Assembly: GCF_030445035.2 (NCBI RefSeq)
Contig: NC_080701.1
Coordinates: 22,474,798 to 22,538,797, forward strand
Direction: 5' to 3'
Length of the DNA: 64,000 nt
Source: Dasypus novemcinctus
Taxonomy: Eukaryota > Chordata > Mammalia > Cingulata > Dasypodidae
Positions 11,770-23,990 of this stretch are shown here, one piece after another (the first letter of the stretch is position 1; each line of letters opens with the position of its first letter). Below the pieces are notes generated by a model. It made no database searches. It was not told the DNA's origin and was given only the letters and a program-made list of their open reading frames with translations. The translations under genes were made by a program, and so were the position numbers.

Positions 11770-11975
11770 CTTACTGTGTGCCAGGTTCTAATTGGTAGAC
11801 TTATGCAGATTGTCTCCCCACAGTTACATTTCTTACTCATTAATCGTCCATGGATATTGTTATCCTTATTTTTGAAATAAGGAAACAGGCATGGGGAATT
11901 GAAATAATTTCCATGTTTATAGAATTAGATTTGGAGTTTAATTTAGAGCAATCAGATTCCAGAATATAAACTCTT
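11770..11975 (-). repeat. MIR-type SINE, antisense
   Basis: The sequence follows the reverse complement of MIR: TACTGTGTGCCAGGTTCTA, ATTGTTATCCTTATTTTTGA, GGAAACAGGCATGG and CAGATTCCAGA. Diverged, as expected for this old mammalian SINE. Confidence 0.6.
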
Positions 11976-12553
11976 AGAAACTATGCAACCCTGGCACTAT
12001 CGCTGCTGGGATCATGGCACCTTTTGACAATGGCATTTAGAATAATGGGGTAAGAGCTGGTTAGGTGTTGGGGTGATGAGGTTGAAGGGAGAGAAGATTG
12101 AGTTTGGTTTTGAACATGTTATTGGGAGTATATGTGGAACACCTGTTGGAAATGATAGTAGATTTTGGAAGTCTATTTTCTCCATAGATAATGTAACCAT
12201 GTTTGCCTTTTTCATCATTTCTTACTGTTCATTTCATCTCTGTTTCCTTCCTGGTGATCTTCCTTTACCTACGTAATATTCAGAGATTATGTAAATGAAA
12301 CATGTAGAAACACAAATTTAAAATATTTCCTTTTAACAAGGTTATCGCAAATTATTCCTGATCTTTTATGAAATAAAAAAAGGATAAAAGGAAAAGTAAA
12401 CAGGTTTACAGATTCAAGGGGTACAGGCGTAGACTGTAAAAGCAGTCAGTGTCTTAGTTATCTTAGTTATACTGTTGAATTGCTATACCTGCAGCAGCTT
12501 TTAGTAAACATTGAAATTACCCTTTCTATTTTTTTGTATTTCTTTTACTACAG

Positions 12554-12720
12554 TAACTAAGCAACGTCAAAAAGCCATAGGTTGGAGAAAGGATATAACC
12601 AAGAAAATCATCATTTAACTGACCTGATCTGTGAATAACAAAAACAACTTTTCTCTTTTTTTATGGCTTAAAGTTTTCAATATCACAAACCAAAATAAAT
12701 GCAATGAGCGAAAGTATGCA
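12554..12720 (+). other. Possible spliced 3' UTR exon of ADAM gene A
   Basis: A strong acceptor (pyrimidine tract TTTTACTACAG ending at 12553) precedes about 165 bp of non-coding sequence with an AATAAA at 12694-12699. It could pair with the donor AAG|GTGAAT just after the gene A stop codon. This is inference from signals only; the cleavage site near 12715-12720 is a guess. Confidence 0.4.
12694..12699 (+). promoter_or_regulatory. Polyadenylation signal AATAAA
   Basis: Canonical hexamer in AT-rich sequence downstream of the ADAM gene A stop, followed within about 30 bp by GT/T-rich sequence. It is the best candidate end of that transcript, though AATAAA is frequent by chance here. Confidence 0.4.
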
Positions 12721-14786
12721 AGCTTCTGTTTTTTGATTCCTCTACCTGCCATGTTCTATTAGTTAGAAATAAGCAGCTTTACCTCTTCTTAACCCTGGAA
12801 GCTGTTACATCCCAACTGAAAACGTTCCATAGTTTTCTGCTGCTGCCTGCCCTCAGATGCCCACGGCCGTGCTAATTTCTTCATCTGAAGAGAGGAAACC
12901 AACAGCCACACCTCTCGACAAGTTCAAGATCCCCCTGTCCTACCCGCCCTTTCCAGGCTTTGGGATATTGAGTGGAAAATGTATCTGCACTTATGTACAG
13001 CTCAAGAGACACCAAATCGTCACCATCCTCTATCCTGTCTTAGAAGATCTGCTCAAACAGAATTCCTGGTCGAAAATACCTGTTCTGGGTCCAAGTGATG
13101 CATCTTTGGTCCCATATATGCTGACCTCTGGAATCTACCCTTGCCCTTCGGGGAGCCTGAGCTTGCTGCTCACTTTGCAGTGCAGCTGAGGTTATGTGAG
13201 TAAGATTTTCTTGTCTCAGTTCCCCGTGTCCCCATTTTCTATCTTACCAAAATGCATGTACTTCCACATATTGCAAAGCATTATATCTGGATTAGGAAAC
13301 CATCAGCCTACTTGGAATATTGAGTAGGACTTACAGGATCTTCATGCAAAAAACAAAGATGCTCCTGAGTCAGGGATTAAAGTCTCACAGGTCCAGGGTC
13401 TCCACCAGGTCCCCTACACATGTATGTGCAATGACTCTTACGAGCTGGTGGACTAGGACAGAAAAGAAAATGCCATTAAAAATGAGAAGGGATTTGGAAG
13501 AAGGAAATTGTTTATTAGATGTAGAAGTGGACAAGGAATGGCCATTGTATGAATATTTTTCAAACTTGACTGCAAAACGTAGAGAAGTTAGAGTCAAGCA
13601 ATTGGAAAGTGTATCCTTGTTTTTTTGTATTACTATTCCATTATTTTGGTAAAATTTCACTTTTGGAATAAATCAAGAGGTATTTATTATAAATTCAGAT
13701 GAATATACAACAAAATATTGACAGTAGCCATGAATATAATCTCTTGTCATTCACTTCCCAGTTTGCAGGTTTATCAATAATTACTTTTATCATTATCTCC
13801 TCTCTATTATGGTGATTCTTACTCCACACAAGCTCTAAAATTATGTGTGTGTGTGTACATACACCTACAAATTTCATTGAAGGTTGGCTAATTCAGGTAC
13901 TGAACTAACTACTTTGCTAGAAAACTATCTCATTGTAGAGTGGCCTATCTCTATATTTACATGTGGGACTCTTTCCTCCTGAACCATCATTTGTGTATGT
14001 ATACTATATTAAGTTTATTAATGATTTCTCTCTCTTTACTCCTTTCTCTATAGCCCTCTACTAGAACATTTTTACATGTTCTAATATTAGAACCATTTTG
14101 AGCATAGTTTCCACATAATTCTTGTTGGTAATATGGCTAAAATCATTTGCTATCAACTACTGTCATAGTAAAAACATGACTGGATCACTTACGAAATAGT
14201 TAATATCTCATGTAAAAGAGCTTTAAGCCATAATTTAAATGAGAAAAGTAACAAAGATGTTAAACAGAAAACAGAATTCCAGCACAAACATTTAAATACA
14301 TGACCTATGTTATCACGCTAAATAAAAGGTCAAATAGCCTTGATATGAAAAGCCCGAGAGGCACCATTACCAGAGTTTCTCCAATTTGTATGCTTCTGAT
14401 ATTCTCTTAATGATTCCATTGTGTGGAAAAGGAAGATAATGTTGTCACTGGATTCAGTCAAAGAACACTGTAATAATGTGCCCTCAATAGTGGAGGGTGT
14501 ATGTAAACATGGCCTGTTATTTGCTAGTTTAGAGTTTGGGAAAGAATTTTAGGAAAAGAGAGTATACAGCAAAAAAAAGAAAAAAAAATCAAAATGAAGC
14601 TAGTTTAATGAATACACTAGAAACAAAAGAGCTAGGCATATTAAACTTTTCATACTAGAGTATAAATGATTAATTCCCATTCTTGCAGGGCATTAAAATA
14701 CCATAGGAAGCTTTAAAAAATACAAATGTACAGTTACCATATTCAGAAGTTTGTCTTAATTGGGCTGGGAAGCTGATCATATAAAA
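12721..14786. other. Unassigned sequence downstream of ADAM gene A
   Basis: No recognised repeat or exon. 12857-13189 holds a 110-codon open frame in locally GC-richer sequence, with no family I recognise and no splice or promoter support. 13320-13652 is a similar unsupported frame. A short (TG)n lies at 13842-13857. Confidence 0.4.
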
Positions 14787-14945
14787 CACGACCAAATTCA
14801 GGCTGGGCATCTTGGGTTGTAGAAGAACTTGGTAAAATTCGTGAGCCATTCTGTTTCAAATAAAGTCAAACACTTAGCAACAGGCGTTCTAAGATAGTAT
14901 ATACTATGGTAGGATCAGGGAGGCTATATCTTTATACCCTGCTCA
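14787..14945 (+). repeat. Direct repeat, left copy
   Basis: About 160 bp repeated at 15308-15467 with roughly 90% identity. Shared landmarks include CTGGGCATCTTGGGTTGTAG, AAGTCAAACACYTAGCAACA and GATAGTATATACTATGGTAG. Family unknown. Confidence 0.85.
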
Positions 14946-15034
14946 ATCGGGTAATCTATTAGGCACTGCCAAGTAGTAGAGCCCTGTAAGGGTCGGGCCA
15001 GATGGTAACTCTAGAGTCCAGGTAAATGCATGAG

Positions 15035-15080
15035 TATTGTCTTCAATTCTGTCTTCAATTCTGTCGACAATTCTGTCGAG
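15035..15080 (+). repeat. Short tandem repeat, about 12-bp unit
   Basis: Three to four successive units of the type TCTTCAATTCTG / TCGACAATTCTG, lying between the two 160-bp direct repeats. Confidence 0.8.
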
Positions 15081-15307
15081 GCTCCTTCACATGTCTCTAA
15101 AAGTATACCAAGAGGATGGGTTTAGTATGTCTGCCATTTGGAGGTGAGGGTGCCAGAACTACCCATAAATCATGTAGCTGCTCTGTAGTCAGGGAACAGT
15201 GCCTCATAAGAGGTGAGGAGATAGGATGCCAGCTCTTTCCTTTATGGAGAGATGACGCTCAGGTGTCATCTCAATGGCACTTTTTTCCCTATCTTTATAG
15301 GTTTTCC

Positions 15308-15467
15308 TATAAAATATGACCAAGTCACTCTGGGCATCTTGGGTTGTAGAACTTGGTGAAATTCATGAGCCACTCTGTTTCACGTAAAGTCAAACACCTA
15401 GCAACAGGCATTCTGAGATAGTATATACTATGGTAGGATCAGGGAGGCAGTATCTTTATATGCTGCT
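15308..15467 (+). repeat. Direct repeat, right copy
   Basis: Second copy of the 14787-14945 segment, about 520 bp away in the same orientation. The spacing and orientation could come from a local duplication or the ends of a decayed LTR-type element. No coding remnant between them is recognisable. Confidence 0.85.
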
Positions 15468-15589
15468 CAAGGACCCACCACAGCAATCATGCCCCCAAAA
15501 TATCAAGGGATGACACTTGCACAGTATTATCTTGACCTTTTTGAGAAGTGCCAACAGGGTTGGAGACATTAATGGTCTACTTATGGTAG

Positions 15590-16203
15590 GCAGTATTCTT
15601 AAGATATCCCTCCAAATTCCTATCCCCTAGTTATTTAAACACTTATCTAGGCACTCTTATGAAGGGATGTTGCAGAAGTAACTATCATTACTAATCAGCT
15701 GATGCTGAAATATGAAGATTATCCTGGCTTATCTAGGATGGCCCAATGCAATCATACAAGCCCTTAAAAGCATAAAAGCAGGCAGAAGACAGTCAGTCAG
15801 TGAGGTAGGAGGGGAAGTCATATTCTACGTATGAGATGGACATGACTCACTGTTGCTTGAGGAGGACCTGAGGAAAACAGGAAAAGCATGCGGGTACCCC
15901 ATAGGCGCAAACGTCAGTCCCTTCTGAAAGCCTGCAAGGAAACAGGGACTTGTCCCACAGCCACAGGAGCTCAATTTGGCAAATAATCTCAATGAACGTA
16001 GAAGAATTCTTTCCTCCAGAGCTTTCTGAGAGGTGCCCAGCTAGCCAACACCTTGACTTTAGGCTTCGTAAAACCCAAAGCAGAGAAACTATCCTACCTA
16101 ACCAAGATTTCTGACTGACAGAAATTGTAAGATAACACACTGTGATGCTTGAAGCCACTTAATTTTAAGTCATTTTTAACAGCAGCGATAGAAAACTAGT
16201 ACA
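15590..16203 (+). repeat. MLT1-like (MaLR/ERVL) solo LTR
   Basis: The sequence follows the MLT1 type of LTR in + orientation: a start near GGTAGGCAGTATTCTTAAGA, CCCCTAGTTATTTAAACAC, TATCCTGGCTTATCTAGG, and a 3' part GCTTGAAGCCACTTAATTTT ending in AGAAAACTAGTACAC. Old and diverged, with no internal coding region attached. Confidence 0.6.
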
Positions 16204-17339
16204 CCTTTCATAGCCCATATAAATTTGGATGTCATTTTTGTAACAGTGCAAGTGTTTTAGCTTCGTATACAGATAAAGGATATAATTTCTCCAGTATGCA
16301 GTCACGTCAGTTTGCCTATTTTCAATCAATTTGCTTACAGACCAGATAGAGGAAACATACAGAAAGCAAATGTGGAGCCTTATAAATTAGTAAAAGTTCA
16401 ATGGCCTTGTTCCCACTACATGGGAGTTTTGGATGTTATGTGAATGTTCTTTGAATGATGAGGATATCATACAGTTAGTCAGTCAGCTGAGAATGCATAA
16501 AAGGACATCTTTGTTAGTTTGGAGGCCCTGGAGTGGCAGAGGGGAGAATGAAGGTAAGGGGGGGCCCCAATGAGTTTTCATAATCTAGGTTCCTGCAAGG
16601 GTCCATAGTGGGTTGGGAAGGAAGAAACACATGTAGATCTTGAAATCTTGCCTTTGTCACCCAGAGGAGAGGGGTAAGACTTTCCTGTGGATACTGGAGA
16701 TTGGAGTCTCAAACTATATGACATGGAAAGCAGATTGGCAAGGACCATCTGAAGATGTTGACAGCCACTTATCATTCAAGCCATATGGAGATACAGGCAT
16801 TGCCAGTAAATTATGCTGTGTAAAAGGGCAAGGGGCCATTCAGCAGGGCTAGCTGGGATGGTCACTCACAGGGAGTTTTATGACCAAGTTGGGCAGGATG
16901 ATGAGGCACCAACGATACTTTTTTAATGTCTTTACACCAAGTCTAGAAATAAAACTTTTCATTCACCCTGGCAGCCTTCCACATATACTCTCCCAAATTT
17001 AACCTATGACTTTTAAGGGAAATTATCTCATTGCTTATATTTCTCTCACCCTTGAGTGCATTTCTAAATTTCTGGTTGGATCTATAGGCATCTTTAAGGT
17101 TTGATTACTTTTTTAGCAAGACTACTTCACAGATGGCATTGTGTTCTTTCATAAGTTGTGCCTCCCTTTTAATGGTAGAGAGCTTCCAATACAAAAGGCT
17201 TCATACAGTCCAGTATAATTTTAGCTGCTTCAGAAAGTCTATGACATTTACTAAAAAATTATCTATTAAATCGCAATCGAGTCAACTATTTTCATTTATA
17301 AGCAACGAATGATTGCGATACAGAAAATCCTATGGAATG
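16204..17339. other. Nothing recognised
   Basis: Unique-looking intergenic or intronic sequence. Open frames at 16578-16852 lack any recognisable family, splice or promoter support. Confidence 0.45.
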
Positions 17340-17815
17340 TGGAGTGGACACAACCATTCCAAGGTCCACAGGATGGAGGAATAGAATATGGATTAGAGTG
17401 GACTTACTGATATTCTATTCATGAACTATAATGAGTAGTAATCAAAGAAAATGTGGCACTGGTGTGGAGAAAGTGGCCATGGTGGTTGGGGGGTGTGGGG
17501 AATGAGAGGAAGAGATGAGATGTGGAGGCAATTTTGGGACTTGGAGTTGTCCTGGGTGATGCTGCAGGGACAGTTACCAGGCATTGTATGTCCTCCCATG
17601 GCCCACTGGGTGGAACGGGGGAGAGTGTGGGCTATGATGTGGACCACTGACCACGAGGTGCAGCGGTGCTCAGAGATGTATTCACCAAATGCAATGAATA
17701 TCTCATGATGATGGACGAGATTGTTGCTATGGGGGGAGGAGTGAGGTGAGGGGAGTGAGGGGTAAGTGGGGACATCATATTTCTTGAATGTAATATTAAA
17801 AAAAAAAGACAAAAA
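17340..17815 (+). mobile_element. 5'-truncated L1 3' end
   Basis: About 475 bp of L1 3' UTR in + orientation, complementary to 51030-51480 of the young L1. It has a G-rich tract at 17725-17772 (GGGGGGAGGAGTG, then GGGGAGTGAGGGG), the terminal TTGAATGTAATATT, and an A tail at 17795-17818. Confidence 0.85.
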
Positions 17816-17995
17816 AAAGTGTTTATCAAGTTTGCAAGATCCAAGTTAATGTAGAAAAAAACAATTGTTTTCTATAGACCAGTAGTAGAAAACTGGAAAC
17901 TGATTTAAAAAGGAATCCATTTACAACAGGATAAAAATTGTGAAATTAGTAGAAATAACTTTTACAAAAGATGTGTATTTGGTTTTTTAAATTTT

Positions 17996-18418
17996 TGTGT
18001 AAAAAATTACCACAAACAACAGTTTAAAACAACATGCATTTATTATCTCAGTTTCTGCAGGTCAGGAATCTGGGCATGTCATAGCTAAATCCTTTGCTTA
18101 GGATTTCACAGGCTGCAATCAAGGTACCTGTTTGGTTGCATTCATATCTGGAGGTTGGCGGTATCATTGGCTTCCAAGCTCGCTCAGGTTGTTGACAAAT
18201 TCATTTCTGGAAGTTTTCAGGACAGAGAGCCCAGACTTCTTGTGGCTGTTGGATGTTTTTTATCCTCAGCTACTAGAGGCTGCCTGTAGTTCATGGAGGC
18301 TTCCTGTAGTTCCTCAATGTATGAGTTCTCAGAGTTCTTCAGAGAAACAGAATAGGCAGGATATATTTACAACATGTAATTATATATATCACATATTCCA
18401 CAATACATATTATTGTTA
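17996..18418 (-). repeat. Composite LTR-like repeat, left copy of a direct repeat
   Basis: About 420 bp repeated at 20548-20958 with around 80% identity. It looks like an antisense MLT1-type piece (AAAACAACATGCATTTATTA, then GGTCAGGAATCTGGGC) joined near 18320 to the start of a second antisense repeat (GAGTTCTTCAGAGAAACAGA). The junction between the two pieces is the same in both copies. Confidence 0.65.
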
Positions 18419-20540
18419 AGATACCAATTCTACCTAAACAGACATACAGAATCAGCACAATACAAATAGAATTCCCAATAGCCTTTTTTTTTTCATAAAT
18501 GGGAAAGCCAATGATCAAATTTATTCAGAAGGACAGGGGGCCCTGAATAGCCAAAAATGTCTTAAGAATGAGTGAAGTTGGAGGACTCTCGCTTCCTGAC
18601 TTTAAATCATATTACCTAGCTATGTGGTAAAACCAGCATGGTACTGGCATAAAGAGAGACATATTGACCAATGAAAATGAATCAAGAACTCAGAAATAGA
18701 CCCTCACATTTATGACTGAGTGATTTTTGACAAGCTGTTGAGGTTTTCTAGCTGGGCCAGAAGAATCTATTCAACAAATTGTGCTGGGAGAACTGTATAT
18801 CCATATCCAAAAGAAAAAAAAAGGACTCCTATCTCACACTTTATACAAAATTTAAGTCAAAATGTGTCAAGGACCTAAATATAAAAGTTACAGCTGTAAA
18901 ACTTATAGAAGAAAATGTAGGAAAACATCTTGTGGTAGACTGTGGTTTCTTAGTCCTTATACCCAAAGCACCAGCAATGAAAGAAAAAGTAGATAAATGG
19001 GACTACCTCCAAATTAAACACTTTTGTTCTTCCAAAAGACTTTGTCCAAAAAGGAAAAATTCAGCCTACTTAATGGGAGAAAATATTTGGAAACCACAAA
19101 ACTTACAAAGAATGGCTATCATCAAAAAAGAAAACAAAACAGAAAACTACCAGTGATGAAGAGGATGTGGTGATACAGGAACATTCCTTCACTGTTGGTG
19201 GCAATGTAGAATGGTGCAGCTTCTGTGGAAGACAGTTTGCACTACCTCAAGAAGCTGAGCACAGAACTGCTGTATGATCCACCAATCATGTTCCTAGGAA
19301 TAGATTCAGAAAAATCAAGGATGCGCACTGACATTTGCACACTCATGTTCATAGCAGCATTATTCACAAGTGCTAAAACATAGAACCAGCCCAAGTGTCC
19401 CTCAACTGATGAATGGATAAACAAAATTGTGGTATATACACACAATGGAATTCTATTCAGCTGTAAGAAGAAACGAAATTAGGATGCATATGACAACATG
19501 GATGAATCTTGAGGACATTATATTGCGTGAAGTAATACAGAGACAAAATGACAAATACCGTATGGGCTCATGAATTAAATAGTATGAATAAACTCACAGA
19601 GGTAAATGCTAGTAGGAAAGAGAAAGTGGGTTGAGAATGAGAGCTGCTGCGCAACGTATGTATAATTTTTAGTAAGATTTATTGTAAAAATGTGGGAAAA
19701 TTGTGTGAAAAAAGTTGATGGTAACACATTATACTGTGTATAATTAACACTACTGATACATAAATGAGATTGTGGCTGAAAAGGGTAGCCTGTGGATGGA
19801 CATTTCTATTGAAAAGAAACTACAGAACAATCTAGAACAATAACTTAGTGATTTGGGGAGTGGATGAAGAGTGTGGTTAATAGCATAGATATGAGAATAT
19901 GTTTTTACAAAGTGTTAAGAATTTGGTGATAAATGGGAAAATTATAACTAATATAATTTACGGATACAGTAAATAGTAATATTGTAATAATCTTGCAGTA
20001 ATGGCAAAGAAGATACTATATCACTTCTATGACAAATATGAAGGGTTGAAAGCCGTGGGATTTTTCCTTTTGGAGTAATGAAAATGTTCTAAAATTGACT
20101 GAGGTGATGACAGCACAACTCTGATGAAAATGAGAGCCACTGAATGTGTGTTTGGAATGACTTGTACAAAACATGGGGATGTATAACAAAAGGAACCCAG
20201 TGTTGAAAGATGGACTGTGGTTAACAGGACAAATACGAGAACATTCTCTCATGAACTATAAAAAATACGTAATACTAATACAGGGCTTTAATAATTCAGT
20301 AGGTTGGTGAGAAAATACACCAAATGTAAGATATGGGCTACAGTTAGTAGTAATATTTTGATCATACTCTTTCATAGTTTGTAACTAAAAGTTCCACAAC
20401 AATGCAAGGTGTTGGTGGTGGGGTGATGTATGGGAGCCATGTATGATGATGTTCATGTTTGTTCTGTAAGTTCATGACTTTCACTATACATTTATTATTT
20501 ATGTATGATCATGTGTGAATGATATACTTCAGTAAAATTT
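18419..20540 (+). repeat. Old L1 fragment, ORF2 C-terminal half and 3' UTR
   Basis: Starts inside ORF2 (ATACCAATTCTACC). It includes decayed open stretches such as 18779-19156 and the ORF2 C-terminal phrases GATGAAGAGGATGTGGTGAT, TCACTGTTGGTGGCAATGTA and CACAATGGAATTCTATTCAG, then about 1 kb of 3' UTR. Many stops; no intact gene. No clear A tail at the right end. Confidence 0.8.
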
Positions 20541-20547
20541 TATTTGT

Positions 20548-21345
20548 TAAAACAACATACGTTTATTATCTCACAGTTTCTGTGGGTTAGGAATCTGGGC
20601 ATATCATAGTTAAATCCTTTGCCTAGGATTTCACAAGATGCAATCGAGGTACCTGTTGGGTGAATTCGTATCTGGAGACTTGATTGGGACTCTTTGGCTT
20701 TCAAGATCACTCAGTTTGTTTGAAAATTTATTTCTAGACATTGTAGGATTCAAAGCTCTGACTTCTTGTGGCTGCTGGATGTTATTTACCCTCAGCTACT
20801 ATAGGCTCCCTGTAGTTCCTAGAGGTTTCCTGCAGTACTTTACTGTATGAGTTCTCAGAGTTCTCCAGAAAAACAGAACAGGCAGTAGATATTTATAACA
20901 TGTGATTGCATATGTTGCATATTCCATAATACATGTTATATATTTATAATATATAATATAAATATTAAGACATTTACTATAGGAGTTGGTTCCATGTTTA
21001 TGGAGATTGGCAAGTCTGAATTCCATAGGGCAGGCCACAAATTGGAAACTCAATGATTTCCCCAGGGGAAGTGGGCTGGCTGAAGTGGAGATGGAAAATC
21101 TTCTTTCCGACTGCTGAAATTCTCAATTCTCACTTTAAGGCCTCCAACTGATTAGATGAGGAGACGTCTCTCATTTCTGAAGGCAGCCTCCTTTATTGGT
21201 TGTAGATACAATCAGCCATAGATGCAATCAACTGACTAATGATTTAAATCTATTCATAAAATATCCTTAGAGTAGCAATCAGACCAATGCTTAATTAAAA
21301 AAACAACTGGACACTACAATCAAGCCATGTTAATACATGAAATTA
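20548..21345 (-). repeat. Composite LTR-like repeat, right copy (longer)
   Basis: Its first 410 bp duplicates 17996-18418. It then continues through the second element, GAACAGGCAGTAGATAT to ATGAAATTAACCATCACA, which also occurs at 45755-46245. The class is probably MaLR/ERVL-type LTR in antisense; I cannot give a subfamily. Confidence 0.6.
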
Positions 21346-22254
21346 ACCATCACACTTACCAAGTGGGATTTCTCAACATGGCCCATTTATCAGTCCAGCA
21401 AAGAGAGTCTCCTGAGTGAATAGTCTAAGAAAATAATCTTATATAATATGACATAATCACAGGAGTGAGATTCCTTCACCAGTGCCCCATTCTATTTGTT
21501 AGAAACAAGTCACAGTTCCCAGTCACACAGATTACATGTGAGATAACTAAGGGTTACATAAACTATGACCACCAGGAGATAGGAAAAATGGAGGCCACCT
21601 TAGATTCCATCTGCCACAATGTGCAAGATCTACACACTGAAAATTACAAAACATTGCTGAGAAAAGTTCAAGATGATGTACATAAATGGACAGATATATC
21701 AGACTTAAGGACCAGAATTCCAACATCAGTTATCCCCAAGTTCATCTATAGATTCAATGCACTCTCAATCAAAATTCTAGCAGGATAGTCATAAAAATTG
21801 ATAAGCTGACATAAATATTTATATGGACTTGCAAAATAGCTGAAAGAATTTGCAAAAGAATAGCAACTTTTTAGGACCTACACTGCCTGATTAAAAATTT
21901 TGTTTTAAAAAACAACAATTGACTAGTCATTGTGTTGGCATAGACATATAAATCAGTGGACCAGAATAGAGTTCAGAAAATAGAGGCCAGCATTAGACAA
22001 ATATGGGAACTGATTTTCAAAAAAGTTGTCAAGGCAATTCAATGAGTGAAAAGATAATATGTTTAATATTGTTCTGGAAAAATTGGATAACCATATGTAA
22101 AAATAAAAAAAAAAACAACCACAACAACAAAAAACTTGATTCTAGATCTAAATGTACAAGTTAAAACTATAAGACCTTATAAGTAGGAGAAAATCTCAGT
22201 GACAGAGTTAGAGGAATATTTCTTAAATAAGACACACAGATCATGAGGCATATG
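21346..22254 (+). repeat. Old L1 ORF2 fragment, part 1
   Basis: From about 21610 the + strand follows decayed L1 ORF2: TACACACTGAAAATTACAAA, then GATTCAATGCACTCTCAATC, then a GGGAACTGATTTTC region. It is interrupted at about 22255 by an LTR and resumes at 22706. 21346-21609 has no assignment. Confidence 0.65.
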
Positions 22255-22705
22255 AGTATAGTGGATTGAATTGTGTATTCAATTTGGACATGCTCTTGGT
22301 CTTGGTCTGTGTTCTGGTGAGAATGGATCAATTATAAATAGGATCTCTTGAAGATATTACTTCAGATAAGGTGTGACCTAACTGAACCAGGTTAGGTTTT
22401 AATGTGGATTACTGGAGTCTTTTATAAGCAGAATGAAATTCAGATATACAGGGATATGGATGTAGAGCCAAAAGGAGCAGCCGGAAGCTGCAAGTCAGTG
22501 GAACCTGAAAGAGAAAAAGAGAATGTGCTGCCATGGGCATTCCCACATTGCCAAAAAGCCAAGAAATCCCAAGAATTGCCAGCCAGAAGATACTAATCCT
22601 TGGAGGAAGCAAGCCTTCTAGCCTCTGTAACTGTGAGTCAATACATTCCTGTTGTTAAGCCAACCCATTGTATGGTATTTGTTTTAGCAGCTGGCAAACT
22701 GAAAC
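22255..22705 (+). repeat. MLT1-like solo LTR inserted in L1
   Basis: MaLR-type LTR in + orientation: GTATAGTGGATTGAATTGTG at the start, then CCTCTGTAACTGTGAGTCAA, GTTGTTAAGCCAACCCATTG, ending GCTGGCAAACTGAAACA. It splits the L1 ORF2 at 21610-23160. The 64-70-codon open frames inside are chance. Confidence 0.6.
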
Positions 22706-23162
22706 ACAAAGAAAAAAATGTTAATTTGGATTGCATCAGAATAAAAAGCTTTGCGTTCCAAAAGACAATGTTAGGAAAGAGAAAAGGCAAACCACAAACA
22801 GGGAGAAAATAGCAGCAAACTATACATCTAGCAAAGACTTGCCCCTAGAATATATAAAGAATTCTTACAATTTAATTAGAAAAAATCAACCCAATAAAAA
22901 TGGACAAAAGATTTCAACAGATACTTGACCAAAGAAAATAGGCAAATGACAAACTCATGAAAGGATGTTCAACATCGTTTGTCAGTAAGAAAATACAATT
23001 TAATCCAGAATGAAATATTAATAAACACCCATTAGAATGTTTAAAATTAAAAAGACTGACAAGACCAAGTGTTGCTGAGGCTATAGAATAACTACAATAC
23101 TCACAAACCTGTAGTGAGAATTGTTAAAGCTGTTGGGCAGTTTCTTAAAAAAGTTAAACATA
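22706..23162 (+). repeat. Old L1 ORF2 fragment, part 2
   Basis: Continues the L1 broken at 22255: ATTGCATCAGAATAAAAAGC, then AACTATACATCTAGCAAAGA, then CACCCATTAGAATG. Interrupted again at 23163. Confidence 0.65.
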
Positions 23163-23990
23163 TATCTGCTGTTTTAGTCAGTCAAAGAGGTACTGATTCA
23201 CAGTACCAGAAATCTGTTGGTTTTTTAAAGGGTATTTATTTGGGGTAGAAGCTTACAGTCACAAGGCCCTAAAGAGTCCAACTCAAGGTTACTTCCTTTC
23301 CAAACTCTGTTGCTACTCGCAATATCAGTGAGGGTTCAGCCTTCCTTCTTCCTCTTAAAGGACCATGGTCCTAGCTTCTTTCTGGGCTCAGCTGCTCTGT
23401 TTTCTTCACAAGGTCAGGTATAGACTGTCAGGCTCATCTGTCTTCCTGGGGTATCTGCCATGGCTATAGAGGTGTCTCTATTCCTCTGTATTCTTCTCCT
23501 GTGTATCTACTTCCACCTAAGAGTCTATTTCATCAGCTCAAGGGGTTTGGGGCTCAATGTTGAGTTGCACTCTAATGACACGGTTGAATCAAATCTTAAC
23601 ATAATTTAATCAGATGTCTCAGCTGAATCTAATACAATCAAAGGGTATCATGCCCAGAGAAACAGACCAGTTTACAAACATAATCAATATATCTTTTTGG
23701 AATTCATAAATAATATCAAACTGTCACACTCCACCCTCTCCAGATCCAGATTTTGCAGGCAGGCTGCAAGCCAGGGGCTCCAATGTAGTTCTGATGAAGG
23801 TCCTTGATGAGTTCCCAGGAGACATTGCCTGTCCAAAGACAAGCTGGAAAATTCTCCCTGAATGCTGAAATCACTTCTCCTTTTAAGGCACTCAACTAAT
23901 TGGATAAAACATCACTCATTGCTGATAGCAATCTCCTTGGTTGATTCTATTTCCCCAGAGAACCCTGACTAATACATCTACCAAACACCC
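23163..23990 (-). repeat. Composite repeat, LTR-like, with inverted end sequences
   Basis: Its first 570 bp belongs to the same family as 48645-49135 (TACCAGAAATSTGTTGG, then GGGTATTTATTTGGGGT, ending AATWATWTCAAACTG-CACAC). The remaining 260 bp ends in CCCTGACTAATACATC, which is roughly inverted relative to the left edge TTTTAGTCAGTC. Class uncertain. Confidence 0.5.
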
